Shown here in pieces: positions 47,880 through 62,324 of a stretch of 64,000 bases of DNA (its first letter is position 1; every line of letters starts with the position of its first letter). Source of the stretch: Viscum album (lineage: Eukaryota; Streptophyta; Magnoliopsida; Santalales; Viscaceae). The notes under the pieces were generated by a model that was not told the DNA's origin, ran no database searches, and saw only the letters and a list, made by a program, of their open reading frames with translations. The DNA lies in NCBI GenBank assembly GCA_963277665.1, contig OY728137.1, forward strand, positions 1,170,462,670 to 1,170,526,669, written 5' to 3'. The translations under genes were made by a program, and so were the position numbers.

Positions 47880-49836
47880 TATTTACAAACGTGGAATAAT
47901 ATTACCATGGGATTGATAGAGTGACTAAATTCTATAGTATTGTACTGTAGTCCCACCAGAAAACTAGTGGGTAGACCAGTATCCTAGTAAGGGATTCTCG
48001 ACAGAATGGCCCAGTGGTGAACCTTCACCTGCTAGATGCTATCCTCCTAGGTTTTATTTTAAATAAGGTAAATTATAATTTTTCCAATTTTCCCCTTATA
48101 TATCACATGATTTATTCCCCCACTTTTAGTCCAACAACCCCTCATGCACACCTCATATCATCCCCCTCTCTTCTTGGATGAAGATCCAATGCCACTTGTC
48201 CTTTTTGATCATTGTCTAGTGCAATGAAGACCTAGAAGTAAATATAAGAACCCATTAACCTATTTTCTTATTTTATTTTAGTGTTAAGTAGTACTCCAAC
48301 ATGGTTATCTCATATGACTTATTTTATAGTCTTTTTTTATTACCTCATCTTTTCCCATTTTAGAATAAATTAAATCTTTGTTTTTTTGAATGCAGACTCA
48401 TATTGGACTAAAGTAAATGTTCCCAAGGATTTCATGTAGTCCCCATCCTCATTTATATATTTTTTTTCATCATGAATTTTACCATAATTCTATGTGTTAA
48501 CCCTAAATTTTGATTCCATGAAATATAACAGATTTTTTCCATTGTAATCATGCTCTTTAAAATAGGTATTGGAAAATGGGATGGTGATTCCATGGGAATA
48601 CCTATTCTTAAGAAAATAACCTTATGAAATGCTTATAGAATTAGTAATTTTAAATAGAACATGAAATTAGTTATTCAAAATCCTATTTTATAAATTGTAT
48701 TTTACAATTTAAATGGTGTTTTAGAAAATTTAAATTTGAAAATAGATATTGGAAATGGAATTGGGATTGGTTTTTGAATTAAAAATGTGAAATGGTATTA
48801 ATTGAGTGTGAAATGAAATTTTATTTTCATAACTGATGAATATGGTCTTATTCCATAGTTTTAATAAATTAATATAGTGGTTTATTTGATAAATGTATAT
48901 TTTTTGGATTATTCTTTAGATGAGAAAGCATATGTAGGGGCGGTATATGCTACTATACATTGGCTAAGAGAGAATCAAAAGGGGTGGTTTGGGATTCTAT
49001 AATTTTGATAAGAAAACACCCATAGGGATGGTATGTGCTCCTATACATTGGATTAAAAAACACAAAAATTTATTTTGTGATATATATTAATTTACTAGGG
49101 TATCTCATGTTTGTTATACTGTTTATAATATTCCCCAAGACATCTTCTAAAACACTATGAAACTGGATTAATTAGGTATTGGTGATTAGTTGTCAAACCT
49201 ATGGAATAATGATGAGGTTTCTTTAATTATTTACTTTTCAAAAATTAAAATGAAAAATTTTAAATTCTAAAAAATTTAAATACAATTCTTTACATTGTAG
49301 ATTTATTTATAGATTAAATTAGTGGTGGCCTTCAAAGTTGTTCTCACTACCTTCCTGGGGAGTTATTTAGTACCCACAAAAACATCATGGTAGAATATAT
49401 AGGTAAAGGAATGCTCTTGAAGAAAAATTCACAATTTTTCTGCATAGTTTAGATCTTGGGATCTATGAAATTGTCTAGAGATTGATCAAAATTTGAGAGG
49501 CATGCATTTTTTTCATTATGTAATTTTTTTACATGTTTTATATAGTTGTTGTTATGTATGATTTTTTACTATTGTAGAATAATTTTTAGATATTATATGG
49601 ATTATTTTTTTAATTGTTTTATTTATTTTTGTTTCATATATTTTTATGTATTGTATGATATTTTACTTAATCATATTCTCTTCTGATAATCTGAATGGAG
49701 GGTATAGTGTCTCTAAAGAATATTATCAAGACATCACCGCTAGTCAGTAGCCTCTAGCATATGGGGAGTCAAGCCTAAGGTTATATGGAATACCATACAT
49801 ATTACTATTCATTGTGATCTAGGGAGAGATGTTACA
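47880..49836 (+). repeat. 5' LTR of element D (3' part; start not located)
   Basis: GATGTTACA at 49828-49836 precedes a primer-binding site by three bases, as in T1. The LTR must extend left from here. A TATATATCACATG near 48099 followed by C-rich sequence may be its promoter. Two related blocks at 48923 and 49012 form a tandem repeat. The left boundary is a guess and no second copy is in the window. Confidence 0.5.
48923..49065 (+). repeat. Tandem duplication of about 90 bp in element D's LTR
   Basis: Two units share the pattern TAGGG-GGTAT-TGCT-CTATACATTGG and are offset by about 90 bases, with clear divergence between them. Confidence 0.7.
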
Positions 49837-49839
49837 AAG

Positions 49840-49851
49840 TAGTATCAGAGT
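49840..49851 (+). other. Primer-binding site of element D
   Basis: TAGTATCAGAGT, the same first eleven bases as T1's site and one change from the tRNA-Met consensus, three bases after ...GTTACA. Confidence 0.8.
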
Positions 49852-52456
49852 ATTAATTTCTTTTATTTCACTATTTAAGAGAGGTATGGAAGAGAATGGG
49901 ATTTGTCTGGGTAAGGTTATTAGCTCATGCCTATGAGTAGCAAACCCACATATGTGGAAAAAAGAAAAAAAATCCAATGTTGGTATTTTTGTTCTTTCAT
50001 ATTACTTTATAGTTGATTGATTTCCACCTTTAGTAGTGCAATTTTTTTTCATTGTTATTGGTTATTGGAGTTTCATCTCATTGATCGTCATGATAAGAGA
50101 GTGTGTGTACATTGATGAATAATTTTAAACATGTAGTTTTTATGTGCCATTTTTTCATTCTTAGTGACTAACTGACACACACACACATGCCTATTGATAA
50201 CAGGGGGTTGAACACTTAATTTTTTAGAAGCATCTAATATGGTGTTTTTCCCATATATGGCTATGGTGTGATCTTACCTGGAAAATTCACTAATAGATAC
50301 TTTGATATATAGTTCTATTTAGATGGACTGTTAAAATAATTTATTTGGATAGATAAAGTGTAGGAAAGTAATTTATGATGATTTTTACCTCATAGAATGT
50401 TCATGTTATAATATCTTACCAAACCTTGTGAATCCGAATCCTTATAGAATTTGTTTTCAAGAAAAAAGGGAAAAATAAGTTAAAGAATCCTATTCTAAGT
50501 TGTGATTTATGACCCTTACAAGTATGAATGGATTATGGGAGTGACTAGATCTATTAGATCTTAAGGGTTGGATATGATGGATATGGGAATTTGTGTCTAT
50601 TTTGTTATTCAGATATTTTATAGTTAAAATGTTATATTGTTTGATGACCTTCATGTTGGGATTATAGTTATACTCAACCTATGCTAGATAAGGTCCCACA
50701 CCAAGAGGCTGAGTGTGGGAATTCCCCACTGATGTGTAGGATAGAGTGTTTGAAAATTTAGGGTGCATCTATGGATGACCACCTTCGAGAGGTTATTCCA
50801 TGTGTAGTCAAATTGTAATATATATGTCCCTTTGTGTTAAACATCAATTTATTACCTTACCCAAGACTTACAATATCATCAGCAATAGTTGTTTTTGGTG
50901 AGTGTGTTAGAGACACATTAGGACAAGTTGGTGATGTCGAATATTTATATTTTGTGTCGGGTAGTATAGTGGTGGTGAGACATTCTCATCCAGGGTGACC
51001 AGTATTTTTGGTTAACATGGGTTGTCTCCTAAACTCACTTATTCAATCATTTCTTCCCCAAAATCAGGTGATTATATAATTCTAGGGAGTTTATGTGGTT
51101 ACTATAGGGGGATATAATAACTATGGTATATAGATCTACTTTTACAACGAATTATCATTTTTTTACACCTTGGATAGTGATAATAATTCCTATGGAATGA
51201 TTTTTTGATGAAGGCCTATTTTTTGAGATAATGGTGTACGTAAATGTATTCTACCAAAATTATTTTTTAGAGATTCTGAACCATACCTTGATCATTTAGA
51301 GGAACATTAGTGAGGGTCATGGAACTAGGCAGTTTTCCAATAATGGTGGTAGTAGAAGGGTATCCTTCGGTAGTTGTTGTAAAATATTAGATGACTGGTG
51401 CCTTGGTGGTGGTAGTCAGTCTTGTTAGAGTGGTAAATCTCCCCTTCCACTATAAGGAAACAACAAGGTCTAGTTATATTAGTTTAGAGTTTAGGTGAAT
51501 AACTGACCATACTGTAATGAACATCCCCAATATTGTTATCTGTTAGGAAGAATTGGACACCTATATATCTTTTTCCCAATTGGACAATAAGAACCCAGTA
51601 TAATAGGCCAAGGATCATCTTATCTCTCCAGGGCTAGGACAAATATTCATTAGCAGGCTTTATTTTTGGTATGCATTGGTAGATTGGGTCATAGTGACAT
51701 ATGTGTATCTTTGGGTTGGGGTAAATAGAGAACTATGACACAAGGAATCCACAGGGGAGTAGATGGCCATGTCATTAGATAGAAACATGCATTTGATCAT
51801 TCTATAATAGGTAATATGGAAAGACTATCTACCGTTAAAGGTCCAGTTTTTGTTGTTTTGATAGTTTCTTATAGTATTTTTTATATAGTTTCCTCACACA
51901 CTTAATCTCTTTTGAGTTCGTTGGAGTTTTGGGATTGGTTAAAGAATAAATTTATGGGGTTTTATTGATTGATAAAACCTTAAGAATGTTGTTATAAGGG
52001 ATCTACAAGTGCAAAGATTATGCATTATTCACTGGCAGTGGGAAATTACTTTGGGTTTTTTTTGGGTTGCATGTGGGTGGTTTTTATATGATTATTGGAT
52101 TGGAATGACTTGTTTTCTATGAGTCTTAGAGTAATTTCTATAATCAATGACTGTCCTTTACCTATTTTGAGAGATAATACAAAATATTTTGATAAGAGGG
52201 ACATGAAAACCAGTCATATAGTGATTTAATGTCAATGACTCGGTGGAATCATTTCCCAAGTTACTAGCCTCATCTGGATGAGGGGCATTATTTCTATCCA
52301 GTCTTTCCTCTTGTTGTTGGTTTGTAACTAGATGTGTTCCCTGAAGAATTTTTGGGTTTACCACACGGTTATGGAATAATGTTTACAATAAAACTTTTAC
52401 GGGGTATGAAACCAATTTTTATCATATATTATATAATAGAGCTATCATATATTTAG
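49852..52456 (+). pseudogene. Element D gag, protease and start of RT, decayed and truncated
   Basis: Plus-strand traces of a gypsy polyprotein occur in the right order. A zinc-knuckle relic CYLLGRIGHLYIFF lies at 51534-51575 (CX2CX4HX4C with the second and last Cys lost). A protease end motif, IIGL-E-stop-L, matching ILGMDWL, lies at 52091-52111. The RT N-terminus DVFPEEFLGLPHGYG starts at 52331 and continues FTIKLL-GMKPI to about 52420. The frame then meets the start of LTR E at 52457, so the rest of pol was displaced or lost. Before 51500 I cannot identify gag domains. Confidence 0.75.
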
Positions 52457-55400
52457 TGAAACACCCAAATATTTTAAGAAAACATACTTTTAAATATATT
52501 AAACATCATTAATTAGTTTCATTATAGGCAACAATGAGTTTAAGAGAACCGTGATATACTATTTAAATTATTATTATTACCTAGAAGTTAAATTAGAGGG
52601 AATGAATTGAATTAAATACTTCATTAATTACAAAAAATCACACTACTCTATATAAATACTTAATAATTAATCAATCATTTTCTAGTAATTCTATTTTATT
52701 TTTCAAAAATATTTTTCGGTTTTCAAAATGAATTTTCATTTATTTTTTGGTGAAATGTTATATTTTTTTTTGGAAAATTTTAAAAATAAATTTTAAAAAA
52801 TGACATTCATTTTTGAAATCAACATATCAAAATTATTATTGGGTGAAAATTTGGTATTTCATTGAAAATGATTATTTTTCAGCGATTAGTCAAAAATACT
52901 ATTTTTTACAAACTTTTATTTTTACCATATAAAGAATCATTATGATTCAAATTTTATATCAGAGATAAATAATTAATATTTAATTATATATATTCATATT
53001 AGATTCCTTTGAATCATCACTATACTTGATTTCTGTATAAGTACCATTTTGTATTTAAAAATGAATTTTTTAAACTATTTTTCTTTTAATTTAATTTATA
53101 TATATTAAAAGTAATTTATTCCCCTTGGACAAATTGAATGTTGATAAATGGAGTCCATATTTATAATCATGAGGTTAAAATTTGTTAAATAGTTCACTAT
53201 TATTTTGGGTCAATGTGTACAGTAACCGTTGTAAAATTTATCAAATCAATAAAGGTTTAATTCGGAAAATATAAGTTTAAATTAAGTGATAAGGACAAAA
53301 TTATTCATCTGAATTATTATTTTATAAATTACACATTACTCTTAATACCTATGGTTTTAAATTGAATTATTTGATGGAAACTATTAGATGAAAATAACTA
53401 ATATATTATTTAAACCAAAGGAAGTGACAAAATATCACTCGCTTAGTTTTAAATATAATTTACGTGTTCTCATAGTGGAATTTTTTTTAATTATGAATGA
53501 ATATTAATATTAATTTTTTTGATAAAAATATTATATTCTTGAATATTTTTTGAATTTTTAGGAATTAAATAATTACCTTAAATACATGCACAACACTAAT
53601 ACAGTAATTATTCAAATTATGAAAAAATGAAATTAAATGATATAAAAAATATTAAGGTTATTATAATTTGTGATAATTAAGCTGATAAATTAAATTCAAT
53701 TATTATTATTAAAACACCATTTTAAACCAAGTTTCATATCAAATAAGAAGTGATTGTATCGATCGTGCATATATACGACTTACCGTTTCCACATAACAAT
53801 ACAAATCATTTTCCTCACAAAATTTTATGTGTGGAAATTATGATGGATTTAATGTTTATATATTATATTTATATCATAATTAACCTTTATTAATTATAAT
53901 ATCATATTTAAATTCTTATCATCCAATCTTTTGGGAAATGACAACGTCACTTGTGAGTACATATGGACTACCATCTATTTGATGCGACATGATTCATCTT
54001 TCACATGTATTTCACATGGATAGTAATAAGGATCAATTCGGTGAATATATATGATATATATTATTTAATAACAATTATTTAATGGTAAATTATTATTTAA
54101 AATTATTTAATTCCATCATTCAAAAAATGGAAACAATGATCATGCGTACATAAAACATACCATCTCCATGAATGGTGTAATTAAATTTTCTATATTTAAT
54201 TTTTATCAATGCTTATAAAAATTTATATAGTAAATATATATTTTGTATACAATTATTCACATTTTAAAAATCAGGGGAATATGATCAATGTATAAGGACA
54301 GATAATTCCAAACTGAAACATGCTTGTAATACGATGGAGTTATCTTCCAGAACACTAATCTTAAAAAACTCATTAATAATGTGGTGAAAAGATGTTATAA
54401 ATAAATAATACATGGTATGATAGATATATGATTATGGAATAAATGTATAATATATCCATATTTATTATATATTAGTTTTAAATGTGAATGAGGAGTGGTC
54501 AGATGTGAGGTAAATGTTTATTTCAAAATCTCATCATTATTCGGGATTTTTTATGTTTAAGTCCCCATTGTGGAATATTAAATTTCCATATCCATGTCTT
54601 CTAAATTATTTTTAAAAATAATTTTTCCTGTTATTATTATTTTTAATTCATTTTTAACTATTATTAAATTTTTACTGAACTGTTTGAAAGGATTTTTTTT
54701 GTCGGGTTTGAAACAAAGTACTTCAGGACTTCTCTGACATAAATATGGACAGAATATTTTTTAACATATACGACAAGATATAATTTTCCCTCTATCATAA
54801 TTAATCAATTATTTTAAGCTTACTATATAACATTACAAATTTATTTTCAAAAAAATGTTTTCTTTTATATGTGCACAACATTTTGATAATAGGTGTAATT
54901 TTAAAATGAAAACCTTATTTACCATAATAATTATTCCAAGGATATTTCAAAATATTTTTTCCATATATGATGACCTAATTTAATGATTTCTATGTTATAA
55001 TAGGGATATTATACATTTATTCCATCCTTATTCATTATTTGGATAGTTTATGCTTATGATGACAAGATGTTGATAAAACTCGTTCCCTTTCATACATCTT
55101 ATACTTTGATGATATTCATTTCTTTTCAAGAGTTTTGAAGCGATGAATGTTTTAAGATCATTTGAAACACATATGTATGATTTCACTTATTTGATATGTG
55201 GGACCGATATCTCCCTCTATTTCATTTGGTAAAAATTGATATCTCATGAGGTAAATATGTTATGTGTGAACCTGATTTCATGATCATAATGATTTTTTGG
55301 ACCTAGATTTCATGTCTATAGTTTTTTGTGTGAAACTAGATTTAATTTCCATATTTTTATGTGTGAAACATTATTTTATATCCAAAATATTATATGTGTA

Positions 55401-56030
55401 CCTGGTTTCATGTCTGCAGGTTTATTCAAGGGCTTTATTTCATGTCAATTACTTAATGAGTGAACCTATTGCTATTTATACATGTTCACAATGATTAATG
55501 TTTACATGTATTCCACATGTAAATACGATATATCAATGTTATTATCTCATTGCTTCTGTTATTTTATTATTTTATGATTCATGTCCTATTAAATACCAAT
55601 ATTTATTCAATGACCCCATATTATCATTTATGATATAGAGGGTATAGACTTCAAATGTCATGTTTATGTTCTCACAACCAATGCCCATGTTAGGCTCATG
55701 TGATTATTGATATCTCTATTTTTTTATATTACTGAGCATTTAAGGTAAACCATACTTATGTTTCCTTTCATTTGGTTATGAAAATGGTTTTAGAAATGAC
55801 ATGCCTAATAAGGGTTGTAGTTATGAAGAAAGTAGTGGGATACAATGTAAATAATTTGTAAACAAGTTGTTTGTGTGTCCTTGTTTCCAAATACCCTAGA
55901 CCAATATGATTCTATAGTAGATTAAAATGTTTTGTAATGAATGATAATATACATAGAAGGAAGATCCTTAATTTTATAGATATTTCATGTGCTCATTTTT
56001 AGGTACACTTATATGTTTTTTTAAGAATAT
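52457..56030 (+). repeat. Element E: C-like LTR inserted in D's RT
   Basis: It starts TGAAACACCC, one change from TGTAACACCC, exactly where D's RT reading breaks off. It carries three hairpin repeats like those of element C (53741, 53936, 54126) and TTACTGAGCATTTAAGG near 55730, matching the C LTR near 22490. It is probably a solo or truncated LTR of the C family. I found no second LTR, no primer site and no certain right end; 56030 is estimated from the C layout. Confidence 0.6.
53741..54190 (+). repeat. Hairpin-forming tandem repeats in element E
   Basis: Three copies at about 53741-53812, 53936-54000 and 54126-54190. The third is nearest to element C (CATGCGTAC, then CATACCATCTCCATGAATGG). 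Spacing is about 190 bases. The copies are more diverged than those of C. Confidence 0.7.
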
Positions 56031-57775
56031 ATTGGGCATGTTTTAATTTTGGAATGATTCTGGAAAAACAAGTGAATTTTGGATGTTTTTAGAGGGTGTG
56101 TGGGTCATGCACGATTGGCGAACAGTTCAGTGGAAAATTTTTCCCCATTCAATAACACCATAAAAACCCAAAAAAGTTTATTTTATCTTTTAAACATGGT
56201 TTCCCAAACACTACACCCCCTTAGTGGAAACCATGTACCCCTAAGAAGAGGCACACGATTTGGGCATGCCGTTTGGATCAAGTGAACCCCAACTAAGTAA
56301 TTAATTTTAATATACTTAAATGTAAGACCCTATTTTTTGGTTATTGTCTATTTTTATTTTTCATTTTTACAATAAATTTTTTTCCTTATCTTATAGTTCT
56401 TAATTTTCTAGAGCTTTATACGAATCAAAGATCGAATTGGGGGGTTATATTTTCAGGTTGAATTCTGAATTTTGTATGTTTTTTTTAATTTTGAAGATAA
56501 ATTATTGATCATTTAATTTTAATATTAATTTTCTTAAAATATTAGTTTATAGTTTATTTAAAATGTGTTGGAACATAGTTAATAGTCATCCCTATGAGTG
56601 ATTTGTCAATATTCTTGATATGAATTGGTCATGCTATGTAACCCCTTATACCTTTATTGACATGAAAAGAATTATTACTTGATTGGATTATGTCCTAATA
56701 AAAAATCATTTATCTATGTTTTTATTTTCAATTAGTTTCATTTAGAAAGATGGCTTTTGTATTTTCCTATATTAAAAAAACATATTTAAATGAGGTATTG
56801 ATAAAATCACCATGTTATTATTCAAACTTACCCACACATTTATGAAATATTGGTAGTGTGGAATTTATTTAATAAAATTTATTTAATTTATATCATTTAA
56901 CTTCCAAAAATAATCCCTCATTCAAACAAAAATGTAAACTAGCATGTTGTGTGTACCTTTACTAGGTCCCTGCCCTAAAAGCAGCACCATTTCACTTGGT
57001 AATTTTTTTAACTCCTCTTCCTTTCATCGAATCAAAGAGGGACATAAAATCCTATACCCTAACCAGTATCCCTAGCCTATATCTTGCACTGGGATCCACT
57101 AGTATCATTTCTCTACCAACCCATGCAATCCTTACAAGTGTCTAGATCTAGACACTACCATAACTCTTAAACAAAATATTTGATGCCACTTGTAACAACT
57201 CTCGCCCATTGTGAACCCCTCTTGGGTCTATAGTGAAGTTGAGGGGAACCCACAAAGCCCGCCTCCACAACCACTAATTATTCCTCAAATGATTCTATTG
57301 TTCTCTGATCCAAATGTGTTGAATGATATATCAATTTAGTTATGTATTTAATTTCATCTGTCATAATTTTTTGTGTATTTTGATTGATTTCACTTATAAT
57401 ATAAAAATTTACTATAATTATTATGTCATATTATTAATAATAACTAATTTTCTCCCTTTTAATTAATGAAATCGTCAATACTTTTGACACATGCAACATC
57501 GAAGTAATATAACAACTATGTAAAATGAACTAATAAATTTTATAAGATTGATATTATAATTTAATTATAATATCAATATAACACATGTATATAATATGAA
57601 AAATAAAATGTCCATTATCTATAAATGTGTTTCATATCTGATGTTTTATATACGATTATCAATAGTTCTTATTAAATGTGTTTTTCTTTAAAATTTATAT
57701 GTAACTATATATATATATTTAAATGTTTTTATGTTTTAATATAGTCGCCAATTATTTTGTGATATCAGATATTGA
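56031..57775. other. Spacer between E and the CACTA transposase, unassigned
   Basis: A GC-richer piece at 56080-56290 looks like an old LTR fragment. TGTAAGACCC at 56322 resembles a gypsy LTR start. 57000-57300 is moderately GC-rich without a coding trace. The 5' end of the CACTA element should be here, but I cannot find a convincing CACTA terminus. Confidence 0.4.
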
Positions 57776-60700
57776 ATGGATCCTAATTGGAGACATTTAT
57801 GAATAACCACTTATGAATATGAAAAATGATTTGATGAATTCTTGGAATTTTTTAAACAATATCTTTAAAACATTTATTTGATATTCTCTCCTTGTGTGAA
57901 GTGTTTAAATATGAGAAAGTTATACTCTAGAAAAATCATGACCATCTCATTTGTAATAGTTTTAGCCTTAATTATACACATTGGATCTGGAATAGTGAAT
58001 GAAATGAAAATTCAACATCCAATGTTAATGACATTATTCATAACGAGTCATATGATCATATTAATGAATTAATTCATGATTTAGGTGTTGAAACCATCGA
58101 AAAAAATAGAAACTCTTGAATTATTGTATAGAGATTTTGAGAAACTATTATTCATAGGTTGCAATAAATATACAGTGTTATCAATAGTTTTGAGATTAGA
58201 TAACTTAAAAGAAAAATATGGGTGGAGTGATAAAAAGTTTTCCAGCTTACTTGATATTTTGAAAGATCTACTTACAGAAGGAAACGAGAATCGAGACTAA
58301 AATTATGAGGAGATGAAAATATTATTCCCAATGGTATTGGGGTATAAAAAGATAACTGATTGCCCCAAAGAATTTGTACTTTATAGGAAATAAAATTAAT
58401 ATTTATCAAGTTTTCCTACATGTGAAACATCACTCTATAAGATAAATGGAAAAGGCAACCTAGATTCATTCTTAGGTGATGTCACCTAACATCATTAAAA
58501 ACCAATTTTGTACATTCCAATGATATCATCTTATATTTTTTTACATACAATTCTGATATTTCAGTTTTGATTCATTTTTTGATACCAGAATCAACACTCC
58601 TGCTAATTTTTTTTGTACCTTCCAATAATTCCTCAATTGACATGTCTATTTGAAAATTCAATTGACACAAAAAGGTTAAGATGGAATTCTGAAGAGCACA
58701 TATGTGATGGTAAATTACGTCACCTTTCTGATTCACCATAGTGGAAGAGTTTTGAAAAAACAATTCATGATTTTGGAAGTGAAGCTAGAAATATCAGAAT
58801 GGAATTGTGTACTGATGGAAGGAATCCATATCAGGGTCTCACTATCCAACATTGTTCATTTCTTTTTTTGCTGGTAGTTTAAAACGTTTCGCCTCATCTA
58901 TGTATGAATAAAAAATATGTTATGGTGATCTTGATTATTTCTGGACAAAACATACTAAGAAATGATATTGATGTGTATCTTTAGCTATTGATTGATGATT
59001 TCAAAAATCTATGGGAGGTAGGTGTTATTGTTTTTGTTGCATATAAGAAAGTTTTTTTTTTCAAGCTATTATAATGTTCACTATAAATGACTTTCCTATG
59101 TATGGAAACATATCAGGATATAGTGTTAAGGGACATAAATCATGTACAATTTTTGAAGCACAGACAAAATATTATCAATTACATATTGTAATAAAGATAG
59201 TTTACATGGGAAATTGAAGATTTTTGTGAATTGATCATCCGTATCATAGATTGAAAAATAATTTAAAGGTTTACTTGAATAGAACCTTCCCACTCGACCA
59301 TTTTCAGCTGAAAAATATTATGACAGGGTGAAAGATATTGAATTGAAATTTGGAAAGAAAAGGAGTTCTGGTCTTCAATGAAATATATAGAAGAAGCAGT
59401 CTATTTTTTTCGAACTATATTATTATAGATTTTTAGTGATAAAACATAACATCCATTATATTCATGTTGAAAAAAACATATTTGACATTTTGATAGGAAA
59501 TGTTTTAGACATAAAAGGAATGAAAAAATATGGATTGAATACTAGATTGGACTTTATATTAATGATAATACGAATAGAGTTAACTACCACTATGAATGAA
59601 AACAAAACATATTTACCTCCGGCTTGTCACACATTAAACAAGATTTGAAAAGATCAATTTCAATAAGTGTCTTCATGGTATTAAAGTACCCAGTGGTTTT
59701 TCATCAAATGTGAATAATTTGGTGTCATTGAAGGATTTTAAATTAACAGGTATGAAATCCTATTATTTCCATGTGTTGATGCAACAACTTCTACCAGTAG
59801 CAGTGCGTGGTATATTACAGAAAACTATCAGAAAGACTATCATCAGGTTATGTAATTTTTTTAAATAAATTTGTCGCAAAGATTTTGATCAAAATATGTT
59901 AGATGTGTTGGATAATGAAGCAACTCTTATTATTTTTCAACTAGAAATGAATTTCCCACCCACATTTTTTGATATAATGGCCCGTCTGCTAATTCATTTG
60001 GTGAATGAGAAAAGTATATACGGGCCTCTTTATTTAAGATGGATGTATCCTTTTGAATGATATATGAAAATTTTGAAGGGATATGGTAAAAATACATATT
60101 GACTAGAGGACTATATTGTTAAGAAATAGGTATCAGAATAGGTGATTGAGTTCTGTACTGATTATTTGTATGAGGTGGAGCATGTTGGTCTTCCTGTATT
60201 TCGACATTTGACAATTGATAATGAAGGTAGAGGGGTTCGAGGCATAAAGATAAAGTTCATTCAACATGATGAAATGATGCAGTCACATTTAAACATCTTG
60301 AACAACATAGATGAGGGTAAATCATATATATCCTAACATATTGGAGAATTAAAGTTGTGATATCTGAAAAGAAACGAATAGTGGTTAAAGATTTAGCAAA
60401 AGAATAAATTTGTTTCATGGTTTAGAGAGAAAGGAACCCTAGATATATCTACATCAGAAACATTGAAGTGTTTATCAGGGGGACCATATATTAATGTGAT
60501 CACATGGACTAGTTTTGATATCAATTACTATACATTTTACACAAAAATCCTGGATGATAGGAGTACTGTTCATAAAATTGGTTTGATGGTTTTTGCTGAA
60601 GCAGTTCATTTTTTGAGTGCAATGATAAAAACCCAATTTCTCCATCAATGCCATATTTTGGAGTTCTAGAAGAAATATTGGTAATTTATTATATTAAATT

Positions 60701-61046
60701 CTGAGTCACAAGTTTTTAAGTGTAATTAGGTTGATAGTAATAGTGGTGTGGAACATGATGAATATGGTTTTAAAATGGTTGACTTGAAAAGATTTAATTA
60801 TAACAAGGAACAATTTATCATGACGACACATGAAAAACAATTATTTTATGTCATTGATCCATCAAATGATCAGTGGTCAATTTTTTCATGGAAAAAAGAG
60901 TCCATTTGGGTGATGAAGATGATGCTGATGATCTTAGTGATTTACATAATCCTTATTCATGTATTACGCAATTTATAGATGATTACAGTTTGTATAAGAA
61001 AGACATAGTGCATGCAGTACATAATGATCATGATGAAGGCATGTGA
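57776..61046 (+). pseudogene. CACTA (En/Spm) TNP2-type transposase, decayed
   Basis: TNP2-type transposases cut and move CACTA elements in the nucleus. The ATG at 57776 begins MDPNWR, followed in shifting frames by family blocks. SPCVKCLNMRKLYS (57890-57930) is the N-terminal Cys region. FIGCNKYTVLSIVLRLDNL and YGWSDKKFSSLLDILKDL lie at 58150-58270. Then come MVLGYKKITDCPKEFVLYR (58330-58385), LRHLSDSP-WKSF (about 58710-58755), CTDGRNPY near 58810 and NDIDVYL near 58960. At 60142 EFCTDYLYEVEHVGLPVFRH is well kept, and 60463-60980 is a DUF4216-like C-terminal domain (DEYGFKMVDLKRFNY). A TGA ends it at 61044. Many stops and shifts make it non-functional. Confidence 0.88.
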
Positions 61047-62240
61047 GAAAACACTAAATTAGTCTCATATTTTTTTCTGGTAAATATTTTTTGAAACTTA
61101 TAAATGCACACCTCTTTTAATACAAACTTATTGTTTGTCATCCTTGTTTGTAAATACTCATTTTTCTACTGATATTAATGTATAAAAAATTTCATTACAC
61201 TTTCTAGTAGAAATGTTAGATACAGATAGAGAGAAGAAGTTACCAAGGTATATCTATTTTAACATAGTATTAAATATTCTAAAATATGTTAATTTAATGA
61301 AATAAAAATGTTAATTTAATTTTTTTACTTGACTACTGATGTGTCATTGGTAGAGGGTACTTCTCTTGTTACTATATCAAAATAAAGTTGTCAAGTTGGA
61401 AAACGCAATATTACTCATTTACCAAAACTATCACTTGCTTGAAATGATGAAAGAGTATACATCGATTTTGATGATGATAATAATGAAATTGGCCGAAATG
61501 TAGTTCAGTTTGTAAGTGACATAGCGATTCAGAGCTGTTGCGGGAATACTATTTTATATCATAATTGGAATTCAGTGGACAAGATGACGGAACAACATAT
61601 TGGGAGGCCGTGATACTAAAATATCTTAATTGAAGTCTTTTACCTCATTTTTTAATATTATATATTTTAAATAAAATATTTAATTTATTCAATTACATAT
61701 GAAATTCAATTTTTAGGAAACTAAAGAAATTAAGAAAAGACATCTTCATTTTGCAGCTGTTCGATAGAAAGATTTTAAAGCAAAACTGACAAAAAATTAT
61801 GTTTTTGGAAAGAGAAGGTTTGAAAACCCAGGCCTCAAGTATCCGTTTACATATGAAGATACATGGAAACGATTTGTTGAGAACCTTAATTAAGTAAAAT
61901 GTTAGGTATGGTATTTTTTTATATTGAAAAATTTATTATATATTTTTCGTATTTCTTAGTAGTTTATTTTTATATAATAGGCCTCTAGAAGATCTCATCA
62001 TGAGATCCAGTTGAGAAATGTATACCCTAATAATTTATCACATGGGGGGTACTCATATTTGGATTGGAAAATGATGGAATACAAATTTGAATCATTAAGA
62101 GCTTGATCTAGTAGTGGTTTAGAAGAGGTCCAATTTGGGCCTCTCTCTCCTCCCACTAGCCATGAAAATAGAACCGAGAAAGAAGAGAGAAACATGAATA
62201 GTATATTTCAGAAGAAGCTAAGAAAGTATTTCATAAAATT

Positions 62241-62324
62241 GTAAGTAAATTTTATTTATTTTTATCAATATTTCTATTTTTTAAATTATAAACACTAACA
62301 TAAAATTTTTAATTTTCATTTCAG
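62241..62324 (+). other. Parent-like intron of the repeated introns (84 nt)
   Basis: GTAAGT donor and TTTCAG acceptor. Its 3' two thirds (TTTCTATTTTTTAAATTATA onward) match the 74-nt introns downstream, so those were probably copied from it or share its origin. Confidence 0.7.

Noticed and set aside
50168..50186. CA microsatellite near 50175
   Set aside because: Only a few repeat units; too short to be informative.
56209..56225. CACTACACCCCCTTAGTG as the terminus of the CACTA transposon
   Set aside because: It starts with CACTA, but it is a short palindrome, lies 1.5 kb before the transposase among LTR-like debris, and its partner end is outside the window.
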